NCBI GenBank assembly: GCA_029851415.1
Contig: CM056743.1
Coordinates: 30,950,405 to 31,014,404 of the forward strand
Direction of reading: 5' to 3'
Origin: Eretmocerus hayati
Lineage: Eukaryota > Arthropoda > Insecta > Hymenoptera > Aphelinidae
DNA: 64,000 nt
The notes under the pieces were generated by a model. It was not told where the DNA came from. It saw only the letters and a list, made by a program, of their open reading frames with translations, and did not search any database. Both the position numbers and the translations under genes were made by a program. Shown here piece by piece: positions 48,485 to 61,200 of the stretch (within the stretch, counting starts at the first letter, position 1; each line of letters starts with the position of its first letter).

Positions 48485-51400
48485 AATCAAAGGAATTTCG
48501 TGGAACATAGCAGGAGCGTACAAAATTAGAGAGGTATGGAAATTTTTGAAGAATTACGACATAATTATTTTACAGGAAACGTGGATAGAAGAACATAAAA
48601 CGGCAGACTTCATTCGAACAATGGACAAAGACTACAGATGGCACTGCAAGTGCGCAGAGAGAGCAAACAGAAGAGGCAGAGCAAAAGGAGGCATTTTGGT
48701 TGGAATCCGGAAGACGATTGCCGAAAAAGTAAGGATATCGGATTGGGAACACGGAACAAACATAGACGGCTTGAAAGCAAAAGGAGGTAAAAATCTTAGG
48801 ATTATCGGATTATACAACAATGTTGGAATGAATAAGCTCATAGGGAAGCTCAGCATCCACGTGAGTGATCAAATAGAAATCGGACGTGCCGTTGTGATAG
48901 CTGGAGATTTCAATGCTCGTGTTGGCGAAGAAGAAGGCTACAAACACTCAGAAGACAAAAAATTAAACAGGGAAGGTGCAAAACTCCTCGAGTTCTGTGA
49001 GCAATGGGGCCTAGAAATCAGAAACGGAAGAACAAACGGTGATTGGAAGGGCGAATTCACGTATGTAGGCCAGGAAGGCACAGTAATCGACTACGTGATA
49101 GACAATTCAGACGATACCGGCCCAGCAGTCAAAAAGTTAAAAATTGTTGAAAGAACGGAATCCGACCACCTTCCAATCACCTTTGAGATCGATTCAGCAC
49201 CATACCAAATCGAGGAAAGACAAGAAAGGGGAGGAGAAAATGTCAAGATAAGGAAACTGATATGGAAAAAAACGAAGGTATTAGAATACTCGAACAATAT
49301 GAAAAGACTCGAGGAAAGAATTCAGAAAGACACAGGGTACGAAGAAAGATGGAGCACGATGAAGAAAGCCATATGGGAAGCAGCGGAGACGACTGGACTG
49401 CTAGTGGAATGCACAAAGAAAGTTAAACCAAAACAAGTACCTAAAGAGATTTGGGAACAAAGGAAAATAGTATGGAGAAAATTAAAAAAGTACCTGAGCA
49501 ACAAAAACACGAGTAATAGAGAAGAACTAAGGCAGGAGAGACAATCGCTCCAAAAATTGAAAAAGGAATTACGAAAGCACCAAGCTGAGAGTAAGTGGAA
49601 GAAGGTCGAGACTAGCAGGAATATGAACGAATTTTGGAATGCAATAAATGACTACAGGCCTAGAAAGAAAAACGGCGGAGCGGACATCGAGAAGGAAGTT
49701 TGGAAGAATCACTTTGAGAAACTTCTGGCAGGAAAAAGAGCACCACTATTGGAAGGAACAAACTCCGAACCGGCAGCCGAGGAACTAGATGAACTGAACG
49801 GAACAATAACCTTGACAGAATTAAGGACAGCACTATACAAATTGAAGAATGGCAAAGCAGCAGGGCAAGATGGGATCACAGGAGAATTTTACAAGCACCT
49901 GACGCCTGGCTGGATAGACGAACTATTAGGTATCTTCAACGAGTTGTGGGAAAATGGGAAAATCGTGGAAGAATGGAGAACGGCAATGATTTTCCCCATT
50001 TACAAGGGTGGAGACCCCGACGTCGCCTCCAACCACAGGGGGATCACTCTTATGGAAATAGTATATAAAATTTTTGCAAGCATCATAGACTTCCGATTGA
50101 GATCCTGGCTAGAAAAGGAAGGCAAGTTTCAAGAAAGTCAGGCGGGTTTTAGGAGTGGAAGAAGTACATTAGACCACATTTTCACGCTAAACAGCATTAT
50201 AGGTAATAAGTTGAAACAAAAGAAGAAACTGTACATAGGATTCATCGACTTCAAGACAGCATTTGATGTAGTTGACAGAAATATACTAATGAAGAAACTC
50301 GAGAACGTCGGAATCAAGGGGAAGATACTAAAAATGATAACAGAAATTTACAAAGAAACCTGGGTAAAAATAATAACGCATCAAGGATTGACAGATCCGA
50401 TTAGAACCTGGATAGGAGTAAGACAAGGTTGCCCGATGAGCCCCACCATCTTTGGCATAAATCTGGATGACATAGACGAAGTATGGAAAAAGCGGAAAAT
50501 CGGAGGGACAGTCATAGGAAAAACCAAGATATACGGGTTGAAATTCGCGGACGATGTAGCCCTCCTCGCAGATCACCCGGAGGAGCTGCAAGTCATGCTG
50601 GACGACACCGAAAAGTATAGCGATAAGAACGAGATGACGGTGAACACGAAGAAGACAAAAGTGCTAATCTGCAGCAATGGAGGAAAGAAAAAGAAGGAGG
50701 AAAATTGGTCATACAAGAACGAACAGATCGAAACAGTGAAACACTTCAAATACTTAGGTTTCTGGTTTTCAAACAAAGGAACGTACGGAACACATTTGGC
50801 AAAAATTACAGGAAAAGGACAGAAAGTAACCAATAGCACATGGGGGATAATGAAACGAGCAAAAATTGACACATTGAGCAGAAGAATGTATATAATGAAC
50901 GTTATTGCCAAGACGGGGAGTCTATATGGAAGCGAAATTTGGGGGTGGTCGAAGAACAAAAAGATCGAAAGGCTCCAGGCAAAGTTGTCGAAAATGGCTA
51001 TGGGACTGAACACGAACACCCCAGGATACATTTGGCGTATGGAATCCGGCAGCGAGAACATAGAACTCGAGGCTAAAAGAAGAGCCGGAAACTACTTGAC
51101 TAGAGTCCTGGAAATGAGCGAAGGAAGATGGCCTAAAATATGCTTGAAGGAAGAACTTAGAGGGCTGTCGAATAGAAACCCAACTAAATGGGCACAGGAC
51201 CTGAAGGAGGCATTCGAAGAAGCAGGTGACGGAGAGACGCTACCATCGCTGGATGTAAGTGGCGACAACGAACGATTTGAAAAAAAGCTAGGCAGATTGC
51301 TGAAGATCAGGGGGGATCAGCTGATCCAAGACGACTGGGAAAGAATAGAAAAATCGGAATACTGGAAATTCTACAAACTTTGGAAGAAGGATATTGGAAC

Positions 51401-51806
51401 GGAAAAATATTGGGAACAGAAAGGAGTGAGCGGAAAACTGAAGGAGCAATGGGCCAGAATCCGCTGCGGAAACATCAGTAAAGAAGGCAAAAAGGGCTTC
51501 AAAAATGACATATGCCGAGTATGTGGCAAAGAAGACGAGACCTTAGCCCACATCTGGGACTGCGAAACAGCAAGACAGGCACTTGACAAGAATCTAGTTG
51601 AAAGAATCGACAGCTGGAAAGGAACAAGCACAGACAGAGGAGCGTTCACCAGAAAACTGGCAAAGGCTCTAAATGGCCAGATAAATCTTGATCTATGCAA
51701 ATATACGATGGAGTTTGAAAGTCTGATCAAGAGAGCCAAGGATGTAACCGATGAAGGAGTAAGTGACCGAGATCCAAGCTGCACCTTCTCACAACAAGAT
51801 CAGTAG
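48432..51806 (+). CDS. LINE ORF2: endonuclease and reverse transcriptase
   Basis: ORF2 nicks target DNA and copies the element RNA at the nick. The frame is open from 48432; no ATG precedes the endonuclease domain, which begins with ISWNIAG at about 48495. Endonuclease motifs are LQETW, GDFNARVG (about 48904), and SDHLPI (about 49169). Reverse-transcriptase motifs are GKAAGQDGI, QAGFRSGRSTLDH, GFIDFKTAFD, GVRQGCPMSP and the catalytic FADD at about 50545. A C-terminal zinc motif C-x2-C-x8-H-x4-C lies at about 51513. No stop or frameshift interrupts it, so about 1,100 residues appear functional. Start choice is uncertain: translation may use a non-ATG codon, or reinitiation or frameshifting from ORF1. 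The plus strand opposes the SMYD genes. Confidence 0.93.
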   Translation, partial: WNKNRETFESKTTNQGNRIKGISWNIAGAYKIREVWKFLKNYDIIILQETWIEEHKTADFIRTMDKDYRWHCKCAERANRRGRAKGGILVGIRKTIAEKVRISDWEHGTNIDGLKAKGGKNLRIIGLYNNVGMNKLIGKLSIHVSDQIEIGRAVVIAGDFNARVGEEEGYKHSEDKKLNREGAKLLEFCEQWGLEIRNGRTNGDWKGEFTYVGQEGTVIDYVIDNSDDTGPAVKKLKIVERTESDHLPITFEIDSAPYQIEERQERGGENVKIRKLIWKKTKVLEYSNNMKRLEERIQKDTGYEERWSTMKKAIWEAAETTGLLVECTKKVKPKQVPKEIWEQRKIVWRKLKKYLSNKNTSNREELRQERQSLQKLKKELRKHQAESKWKKVETSRNMNEFWNAINDYRPRKKNGGADIEKEVWKNHFEKLLAGKRAPLLEGTNSEPAAEELDELNGTITLTELRTALYKLKNGKAAGQDGITGEFYKHLTPGWIDELLGIFNELWENGKIVEEWRTAMIFPIYKGGDPDVASNHRGITLMEIVYKIFASIIDFRLRSWLEKEGKFQESQAGFRSGRSTLDHIFTLNSIIGNKLKQKKKLYIGFIDFKTAFDVVDRNILMKKLENVGIKGKILKMITEIYKETWVKIITHQGLTDPIRTWIGVRQGCPMSPTIFGINLDDIDEVWKKRKIGGTVIGKTKIYGLKFADDVALLADHPEELQVMLDDTEKYSDKNEMTVNTKKTKVLICSNGGKKKKEENWSYKNEQIETVKHFKYLGFWFSNKGTYGTHLAKITGKGQKVTNSTWGIMKRAKIDTLSRRMYIMNVIAKTGSLYGSEIWGWSKNKKIERLQAKLSKMAMGLNTNTPGYIWRMESGSENIELEAKRRAGNYLTRVLEMSEGRWPKICLKEELRGLSNRNPTKWAQDLKEAFEEAGDGETLPSLDVSGDNERFEKKLGRLLKIRGDQLIQDDWERIEKSEYWKFYKLWKKDIGTEKYWEQKGVSGKLKEQWARIRCGNISKEGKKGFKNDICRVCGKEDETLAHIWDCETARQALDKNLVERIDSWKGTSTDRGAFTRKLAKALNGQINLDLCKYTMEFESLIKRAKDVTDEGVSDRDPSCTFSQQDQ

Positions 51807-51982
51807 GTAATAAAAGCAGAAGGACATCGAAGCCTAGAAAACTGAAGGAAGATATACGAATGAGAAGGAAAACAACATATAGACCATAGTCAAGTTTGAT
51901 GTAAATAATTTGGAATACATTACATGTAGTAAGCACCAAGCTGTACATTGGAATCAATAAATGATCTATCTATCTATCTATC

Positions 51983-51998
51983 TAGAGGGGAGGAAGCG
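51983..51998 (+). repeat. Right target-site duplication of the LINE
   Basis: TAGAGGGGAGGAAGCG, identical to 46870-46885. It follows the TATC-repeat tail. Confidence 0.9.
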
Positions 51999-54900
51999 AA
52001 AGATATAGATAGAGAGCGAATTCCAAACAAAGTGAGATTATATAACTAAATCTTATACAAGTATGAATTGCCCTATATTCAACGTTAATTTTCTTTACAG
52101 TTTTCTGGACGAATACAAAAAACGATGCTATATTTTACAATTTATCTATATCCTCCGATTAAAAAATGGTTTTGGAAATTCAACTCTAAGCTCTTTTGCA
52201 ATTTGTAAAGCATAATTATACTTGTACTGTATATATATCACACGGTTGTTGCCCTGCAGAAATCTAAAGTCCTATACAAACAAAAGTTCAATGTCTCTCC
52301 TAAAATCTCGTCATTTCAAAGGTTTCAAACATAAAGAAGAGCGGCATTCAGTTTCTGTGATCTTGCATCCTTGAATGAAGAATAAGAAAGCATGATGTGA
52401 TGACACTCGTAGTACACAAGGAATTTCGTAAAACATTTACAATTATCATGTAATGAGAGGATTTGGATTTATTACGCACGTTTATTTTTACTCTAAAAGT
52501 CATTTTATATGTAATTTTTTCATGATCCATTACATTCGAAAAATCATTGTGCTGTAGTATCCCATTGATCTTTGCCAAAAATGAAATTTGCATTTCAAGT
52601 ATTTACTTTTAATCTAAATACTCATCGCACTCTCCATTACATATCACGACGCCGTCCTCAAATATTATACAAGAACGAATGGAAATGGTCCATGATCAAT
52701 CGCGTTTAGAGTTTCAGAATGAAATCACTATATTTTTCATGCCTAATAGCCGAAATTTGATGATTGAATTGTGAAGAATTACCAAAATGGCTGTCACATA
52801 AGGTACCGACAATTAGTATTCTACCGATATAATATTCCAACATTTTTTCATCCATCGTATCTAGTGACGTATACATTGCTTGCCACTAGCGTATAAGTAA
52901 AAACTCATCAACAAGTGATGGAAGATTTTATGCTGCCTCTCAAACATGCAATTTTTTCATGATTTTGGCTTGAAAATTGAGAAAAACTGACGCGGAAGGA
53001 GTCTAGCCGATAAACGATCTTCATTATTAGATGCATCCAAGGACAATATTCTCTCATTGTCTGGAAAGAAATTGACGGGAGTAACTCGCCATAATAGGTT
53101 AAAAATCTGCAAAAATGAGTAGTATGAGGGGTACAGGCCGGTAGATCTCATCGGCTTGCAATTTGGAGAGTTTGTACGCGTTAGGGGATCATTCAGAGTA
53201 TATCTTAGAAATAGAAGACCATATACCTGAATATTGCACACAATAGTATATTTCCGTACTGAGCGCGGTAGCCCATTTTGGGCACCAGGACAGTTTGCCT
53301 GTCGAGCGAAGCGAGACAGACGTGTCCTCCAGTGCCCAAAATGGGCTTGCAAGCGAAGTGCGGATATATTTTTTCATTACGAGAACCCTAAAATCCCATT
53401 TAAACGCGGCTTTTTCAGGTTAGAGTAATGAAAAATAATTTACCCTCACAAAAGTTACACCACGGATGAGATCAATATTGCCCGGGCGGACTTTACAGAT
53501 TGCATTTGCAAGGTAAGACTTGTATACCTATTTAAAAGAGTGTCACAAGTCATTTGCGGATGCGTAAACATGTATCTCTCGTCCATTGTTGTCTGATAAA
53601 ACTCCCAAGACAATGTTGGAGGAAGAGGATTTTTCGTGCGTTGCAAAATGCATTCACTATGTCTTGACGATGCATTTCACGGAACTACGAGATCATAGAT
53701 CACATGCATGAAACATTCATTATTTTTTTGCAGAGGTCGTTTTGAAAATCGATTGAAATTTTCTGATGACACCATGTTGAATGTATTAATTGAACTCTAC
53801 ATATTAAAAATTCTTTTAGACTCTCTTGGAATTTTTCAAAAAAGGTTACGACAGTCCAGGGTAACAAAAACCTATAGATATGTATGATTTTTGAGCTCGA
53901 GGCAGAGATGTTCGCTGGGTGCAGGCCGATCGAATTTTTTTTTCTCCTCCCGAACACTAATATACACTGTTCATTCATTCATTCATGCCAACAATACTTT
54001 TGGGATTTTTGGATCAACATTTTTAGAATTTTGTAAGTGTCATCTCGAGTTTGCTTCAGCAATTTGTCGTGTTCATTGGTCTAAAATAGTGTTTGTGAGA
54101 AAAGAGTATTTTATGCACCGATTTCCGGAAAAAAAACTTTTCCGCAACAAGGTGATGACGTTTTCTCGAACATTTTCTACATTGGATGCAATAAGAAATT
54201 TTACCGAAATGTGATTAGGACTCACAACCTATCGCTTATAAAGCAAAAGTACTACCGCTCAATTAGCGATAATCTATACCATCTATAAGGTTGCAAGTTC
54301 AAGCACTTGGGTTTTAGACATTGGTGCCGTGATTCATCATTGTTTACACTAACATGAAATTTAGTGTTGAAAAATTCGAATTGTGCTAAAGTGTTTGGTG
54401 AGAGAGCGCGGAGTATTGATTGTTAACGCTATAGTTTACGAAATAACAATAACTCACAAACTATTTGCCGTGAAAGTTTATATCATTTTCGTGATGACTA
54501 TAGACGACGATGAATCACTCTGAGATTATAGACAATCAGCAAGAAACGTTCAGATTATTTCGAATCACGGTTTCTGCATTCAACCACACCGGCTGAATTC
54601 GAGTTGCCGCCATCACAGCTTTGAAGCACGACTGACAGAAACGCTCTTAGGATGGTTTTCAAGTTAGGAAAATAACGTCATTCGCGATTTTCAACTCTGA
54701 ATATAAGCTGTAAGGGAGTGAAAGATCGCAAAAACCGCTATTTTCCTAATTTGAAAACATTAAATTTGGTACAAAATACCAAGAGATCATTTTTTGTTTA
54801 AAACTGACCCAATTATTTCAGGAAAATAGTTGGACCCATTGTAAATAATTTTAGCTAATTTATTTTAATAAATACGACTATAACTTTGATCAAAGATCAA

Positions 54901-55261
54901 TCTGAAGGGATGCATTTTCCGGGAGGAAAGGTTCAGATTACTTTTAAAGACCTTTCAAAGGTCTAGAACATCACTCCTCCATAAATTTGCTCGAAAAATC
55001 AGTATTTTCCACATACAACGGATAAATCGAAATAAGAGCGTAAAATGCATGTTTCCATTATTTATTCATGCCAAACCTCAATTTTTAAACGGTAATTCTT
55101 GTTATTATCGATTGATAGATATGCCAACTTTTTTTTACGTACAAAATTGTCATGCACATGCCAAATTTAGACACTACGTGATCGAACTTTAAGGGTTAAG
55201 CAGCGGTCAATATGAATTGTATCTTAATTTTTTAATTTTTTTTTTATTGATACACTACTTC
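51999..55261. other. Intergenic stretch between LINE and gene D
   Basis: AT-rich. No exon with family similarity was seen. It contains the small hairpin at 53270-53347. A candidate minus-strand AATAAA at 55243-55248, 14 nt beyond the gene D stop, could be its poly(A) signal. Confidence 0.5.
53270..53347. repeat. Short hairpin with AGCCCATTTTGGGCAC arms
   Basis: AGCCCATTTTGGGCAC is answered by GTGCCCAAAATGGGCT, with CAGGACA/TGTCCT continuing the stem. Each arm is itself near-palindromic (GCCCATTTTGGGC). Confidence 0.75.
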
Positions 55262-58200
55262 TTATTGACCATCTTTCTGAATGCGCGTGTAAATCGGTAC
55301 AGGTGGTGGTGCCCGTTTCCTATAAACTAATCTAGGGCTGTACGAGAAAAACATTTCAAATATTTGTATCATGAGTTTCACTGCTTCAAAAGTTATGTGC
55401 GATGGCATGGGAAATTTTTGCCAAGCTTTTGCTATCAAATTTCTAATTCTATACACAAGTTGATTATCAACAAGTTTCATCCTAGATAAACGACCAGTTT
55501 TCATTTCTCTTTTGATAGATTCCATTTCTGACATGATTTCCTTTGCGATTGAAGCTTTGGATTTACGCATAGGTTCTTTCTGCAAAAAGATATTTCATTA
55601 TTACAACTCATACTCTCGTCACTTTTTGATAACAATTGAAAGAAATCAGAGATAAGCAGAATAAATCTGACCTTGGCTGGGTTGTATAGTTTTTCACACC
55701 AATTTTCAGTACAGGCTCTACAGTCGCATGGAAAATTGTAAAAGGATTTCCATGTAAGGTCTCTCTGAGCTTTTGGAGTGTTGTAATAAATTGACGACAG
55801 CCACAAGGACGAAAAGAGCTGCAAATTCGATTTCACTTATCAAGAAATTGCTACAGCCGTACGCTTATTCTAAGAATAGTGCGTATAACAAAGATAGCGA
55901 GATCTGAGTGAGGTTTTTCGGGAAAACTTCGTGAAAGTTGGAATTGTACTAATGCATTTTTCTATTGATAATTCTGGCTTTCTTCCCAATCAACTTCTCC
56001 ATACTGGTAGTACTGGCACCAGAATGACATAATAAACACGATTAAGTCAGTTCTGCATACTCTGTTTTGTTATATACCTTCAAAATTAATTACTACAACA
56101 ACAAATGGATATCTTTTCGAGTGTAAAGCGTTCGAAATCAAGTTATTAGACGAGCCTGTGTAAAAAAATGAACAATATGCTTGTACTTGGTCGTAAAATG
56201 TTTACACGAGGGCCATGCCACTTGAAACCATCCAGTGTAAATTGCCAAAAATTTTGATCACCTCCGCAATAAAGTATATAGTTATAGAGATATTATGAAG
56301 AGGTGACACGTGTTGTTTTGTTTATTCTGAATCGACTTCGCATCGGTGCTATGCAAGTTTCCAGTTTGGAGAAAAAAATTGCAATTAGTGTTCTGAAATT
56401 GGTTAGAACTTCATAACTTCACTCAGAATATTTTTCTTTTGAGATAAGTAAGTTTTGGTGGATTGTACCAAGCAGAACGTTATCAGAAAATACGCTGCTA
56501 AATGAGATTAGCAGAATGCTTTCTCTTAGCGAAATAGTTTAAGAGGTTCACTGAAACTAATGAGAAATTTGCAAAACTGATCAAATTCCAAAATGATGAT
56601 TGGGATTCCTACAAAATAGTTTTATTTTTTAATCTAATTTAATTGCATTTCATATCACACTCACAATCCAATGATTGGATCCAACCAATCGATGTAGAAT
56701 GAGGGAAAAGTATCTCTCTAGTCCATTAAAAGGTGGATAGATTAGTTGTAGAGGGAGATATGAGGATAAAATGAATTTTAGCTGCAATTTTCTTCTAATA
56801 TTTTGGGTTATTATTACGGGATTCACTTTTAGGGGAATTAAGATGACCTAAACTGGGGGTTTTAATGGAAGATATGTAGTCTGGTTGAGGGAAAATTTTG
56901 ATACAGTTGGTGAGAAGATCATAAAAATGGAGTTTTTTAAAAAAAAATTGGATTTTTCGGGAATAAATTGGATTTTGAATGTATTTAAAAGGATTTTGAA
57001 AAATTCGGTATCAACTAATCGATTTAGAACGATGAAAAAGTATTAACTTAGTTGAGTAAAATTTGTATATATTAGTTTAGGGGGTGGGTAATAGCGGAAA
57101 ATGAATTTTAGATGCGATTTCCTTCTAATATTTTGAGTTATTATAAGGAGATTGCCTTTTAGGGGAATTCAGATGACCTGAACTAGGGTTTTCGATGGAA
57201 TATATGTAGTATGGTTGAGGGCAAATTTTAATATAGTTGGTGTAAGGATTATAAAAATGGAGTATTTTGAAAAAATTTGGATTTTTCGGGAATAAATCGG
57301 ATTTTGAATGTATTAAAACGGATTTTGAGAAAATTCGGTATCAACCAATCGATTTAGAACGATGAAAAAGTATCAACTTAGTTGAGTAAAATTTGAATAA
57401 AGTAATTTAGAGGAGAGATATGAGGAAAGTATGAATATTGAAAAAAATATTTTTGTATATTTTGAGATATTTTTTTGAGGAAAATAGTTATCGGGATTTG
57501 GGCTACCTAAAGTGAGGTTTTTTTAGCAAAACGTGTAATTTGGTTAAAACAGAATTTCGATAGAATAGGTCTAAACATGCTCAAATTGCTGTTTTTGTTT
57601 GAAATTTTGGTTTTTTTATAAAAATTTACGTTGATGGAGTTTGAGTGGAATTTCGGTATTAACCAAAAGATAGATTGAGCCAAAAAAACCATAGCCTAGG
57701 TAATCAAAATTGGGGTAAGGTGAAGTTAGAAAGAGATATTTTAGTATGAAAGTACACAATTTATCAGAAAAAATGGGCATGGTGCTCAAAAACTCGCATA
57801 GAATCACAAAAAATGAAAAAATGCGATTACTCGAAAACATAAATTCGTATCCTCTAGAATTTTTTCAGAGTACTTTGAACGATGCCAAACATGACGCTAT
57901 TGGTCTGGTAGGCACAAAAAAATTGCGGGAGGCGCTCAAAATTTTTTTCTGAGAAAAAAAGTTGAAGTGCCCAATAAATGTTGGAATTTGGTAACAAGTC
58001 TTGTAGAATGATCTATTTCTTCTCCAAAGAGTACCATAATCCCATAAAACTTCTTCCACATTGATCAGTCATGGTACTCGTTGCTGAAATTTCTAATCTA
58101 AGTGATTACAGCTCAATTCAGCAATAGATCCCAAAATCCATAATCTTGGGATAGTTCCATGGGATTATGATAATTTTGAGAGAGGAAGTTAGACCGTTTC

Positions 58201-61200
58201 ACAATAATTGTTACTAAATTTGAACAACAATTAGATATTTAAAATTGTTTTTCTCAGTGAAAAGATTTTAGCGCTGCCCACAATTTCATGCGTCTACCGA
58301 ACCAATTGCGAGGATACAGATTCATGTTTTCGAGTAACCGCATTCTTCCATTCTTAATCAAATTGTCATTTTTTTGAATTTTATACGAATTTTTGAGCAC
58401 CATACCGTTTTTTAAGGTAGATCTAGTTATGCTTGGTAATTCATCGCAAAAGAACAACATTGGGAGGGAAATAGTGAATTTCTTACCAATTTCAGAACGG
58501 TAATTGCCATTTTTGGCTCTGAACAGGAAACTTGCATAGCTCTGATTTCTGATGCAAAGTCGATCCGGACTCAACTAAAAATACACGTATCACCTCATTC
58601 TAGCTCTAGAATAATATAGTTTATTGCGGAGGGAATCTAATTTTTCGACCTCCCTGCCTTGGACGGTCTCATCTGGAATAGCCTATTATGATTAATTACA
58701 TATGAGCAGCCGTACGCAAGTATATTTTCATTATTGAGGATTCTAATGGATTCTCTGAAAAACTTGGCACGTCGTATGGTCACCAGCGATCTTTGGGGGT
58801 GTGAGTGAGACAGTAACAGTCAAACTTTGGACATTTTAAGTTGAGGGGAGTCGGCAGGGTGAGCTCGTATTTCTTACCCTCCCTAAGATAGAGTCTATAA
58901 TCACGTGCCCCAACGTAATCATAGAATTTGATAGTTCTATGATCACGCACGAGCTGAATGACTTTGTCTGAAAATAAGATTTCATGGAAAGTATGAACAT
59001 ACTGACGAAGCGGGCTTGAGTGACAACATTTTACTGTAGATGAAAGCCACGGTAAAAGTGAAAAATTCCCGCCAATGAATTATCACGAATAGGAGATGAA
59101 ATGTTTAGCACTGCACGATCATTTGATTGCAATACAATACCTAGAGATATGAATACAAAATGAAACTAGAATATAGATGGATGCTAGTGGTTAATGTTTA
59201 GAGTATATTTAATTTCTTGAGAAAAAAACTAGAGTTTCTATCGGGATTCAGTGATTTGAATTTTTGAAAAATCCACTTGAATTTGACGACAACCATATAA
59301 ACATCAAATCTTGAATTTGCGGAACCCGGTAACATTTGAAAAGAATGACCAAAAAATCATACGAAAGCCATGTGCACTCAATAAAGTCGATTGTATTAGT
59401 CGGAAAATGATTGAATTCGTCGGAGAGTGATTAGAGCGGCAACGTTGTGAATGTCGAATAATAAGTACATACCTGAGTTCCTTCTTTGATAGGCTCGATT
59501 GCATATATGTAACACTTGTTTCCATAAGAATGACCAAAGCCAACATTAGGAGTGCAGCTCAGAGGAATTAGCAGTTGGCTCAGCACTATCAAGTTGATGG
59601 TAGGCTTATGACATCCATCATTATGAGCATCATTACATTTGACCTGTGGAAAGAGATGACGTTTTTGACCCTTTAGCGCCCAAAGTATCAAGGACACGAA
59701 AATTAATTTCGTTTTTTTTTTTACTTGAAATGTCTCCAAGTGGCTCGTAGATGGGGGTTGGGCATTGCAATTAATAACCGGAAATATTTTTTTCAATGGT
59801 TCCTTGGGCGTTTAGGATATTATATTGAGTACACAAACGAATTTCTTGGTCTTAATGATAACACCTGGATTTTGGAACTCTCACAACGAATCGAAGTTTC
59901 TCACAACGAATTTTTACCAAAAAAAGGTGACAAACATTGAAAAATGAGGATATCATTAAATCACTTACAAAGAGAGTATCAGACCTGCGGAACACGAATC
60001 TTGATGAAACTCTGGGAATCATTAGGTGAGAAAGGAAGGTATCTCCAAGGGTTTGGTATGGGCCTTTCATCCCGAGATACAGCCTTGAAGATTAGCATTG
60101 TCCATATAGGCCTATGTTAAAATGACACATTGTATAAAGAAATACTGACAGTGCTAATCTCGATGGATGTATCTCGGGATAAGACGCCCATTGGATCAAA
60201 CCCTCGGAGATGCCTTCGTTTCTCACCAAAACAAGATGACTCCTAGAGTTTCATCAAGATCCGTGTTTCGCAGACCTGATACTCTCCTTGTTAGTTGATC
60301 TCAATTTTCACTCAACAGACAACTGAGTCATCGATTGCTGAAGTACGAATATACTGTGAACGCCTAATGAGTCCTGCAAGATTCACTTCATACACTATCA
60401 CATGCCCAAATACTTTTCGCATCGTTCAGCTTCTGGACAATTTCCCGAGTGCAGTCTTCATAGCCCCTATTTCTGAGGAAATAAGGGAAAAAGGAGAATT
60501 CAGCCGCGAAAATAGGGGAAGTATCACTAGACCTCGTAAGATGCAATGCAAGCATATCAAATTTCAACCCTCACAGGACGGATGTCTATAATCATGCATG
60601 GACTTGCAGGGAAACGATAAACTGGCGGTATTCGCTATATTAAAAAAAGAATTGGGAGAATTTATAAATTTCTCGAGTCTTCGAAAATCGAAATTCCTTG
60701 GAAACCAAGGCAAATCTACCCAACATGCCTCTTGTGTGTGCCCATAATATACCCCCACATACCGATCTCAAAGATGGGCACTCCTTGGCCTTCCCGAGAA
60801 TTTTTTTACGTTTGAGAGAATAAGTGGTTTGGATCAATCTAGCATTATTATTGCGTTTCATAGAGAATTGAAAGAAAATTCTTGATTTTTCGCGTGTGCA
60901 TAGGTAAGAAACCGCCTAGAAAATCGTGTGTGGCGGAACAGGTACCAAAATTTTTTGGTTCGTCAAGTTTTGACGTACTTCAGCGCATTCAAATCCTCCT
61001 TAAGAGCCCTTCAAAATCTGCTTTTCAAAGTTGCGAAATCTTGATCTAGAGCTATTTTGTAAGTAAGGTACGGAGGTGATTCGAGGAATATCAAGGCCAA
61101 TATTGGAGTGTGCATTCCCCCATGTGGTTGAGTCGAAAAAGCGCGCAGTGTGACTCTTTACGACTCAGAACGTGTTCATCACAGCAAAATAGGTCAGAAA

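Larger units (their letters stand above)
46886..51982 (+). mobile_element. Full-length LINE (non-LTR) retrotransposon
   Basis: About 5.1 kb between exact 14-16-bp target duplications. It starts GACTTCCGGTTGGCGCG, has a 5' UTR of about 225 bp, ORF1, ORF2, AATAAA near 51956 and a tail of TATC repeats rather than poly(A). ORF2 carries an apurinic-type endonuclease and reverse transcriptase and has no RNase H that I can see. ORF1 is of the coiled-coil plus RRM-like type. The clade cannot be fixed by eye. The exact flanking repeats and intact ORF2 point to a recent insertion. Confidence 0.95.
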
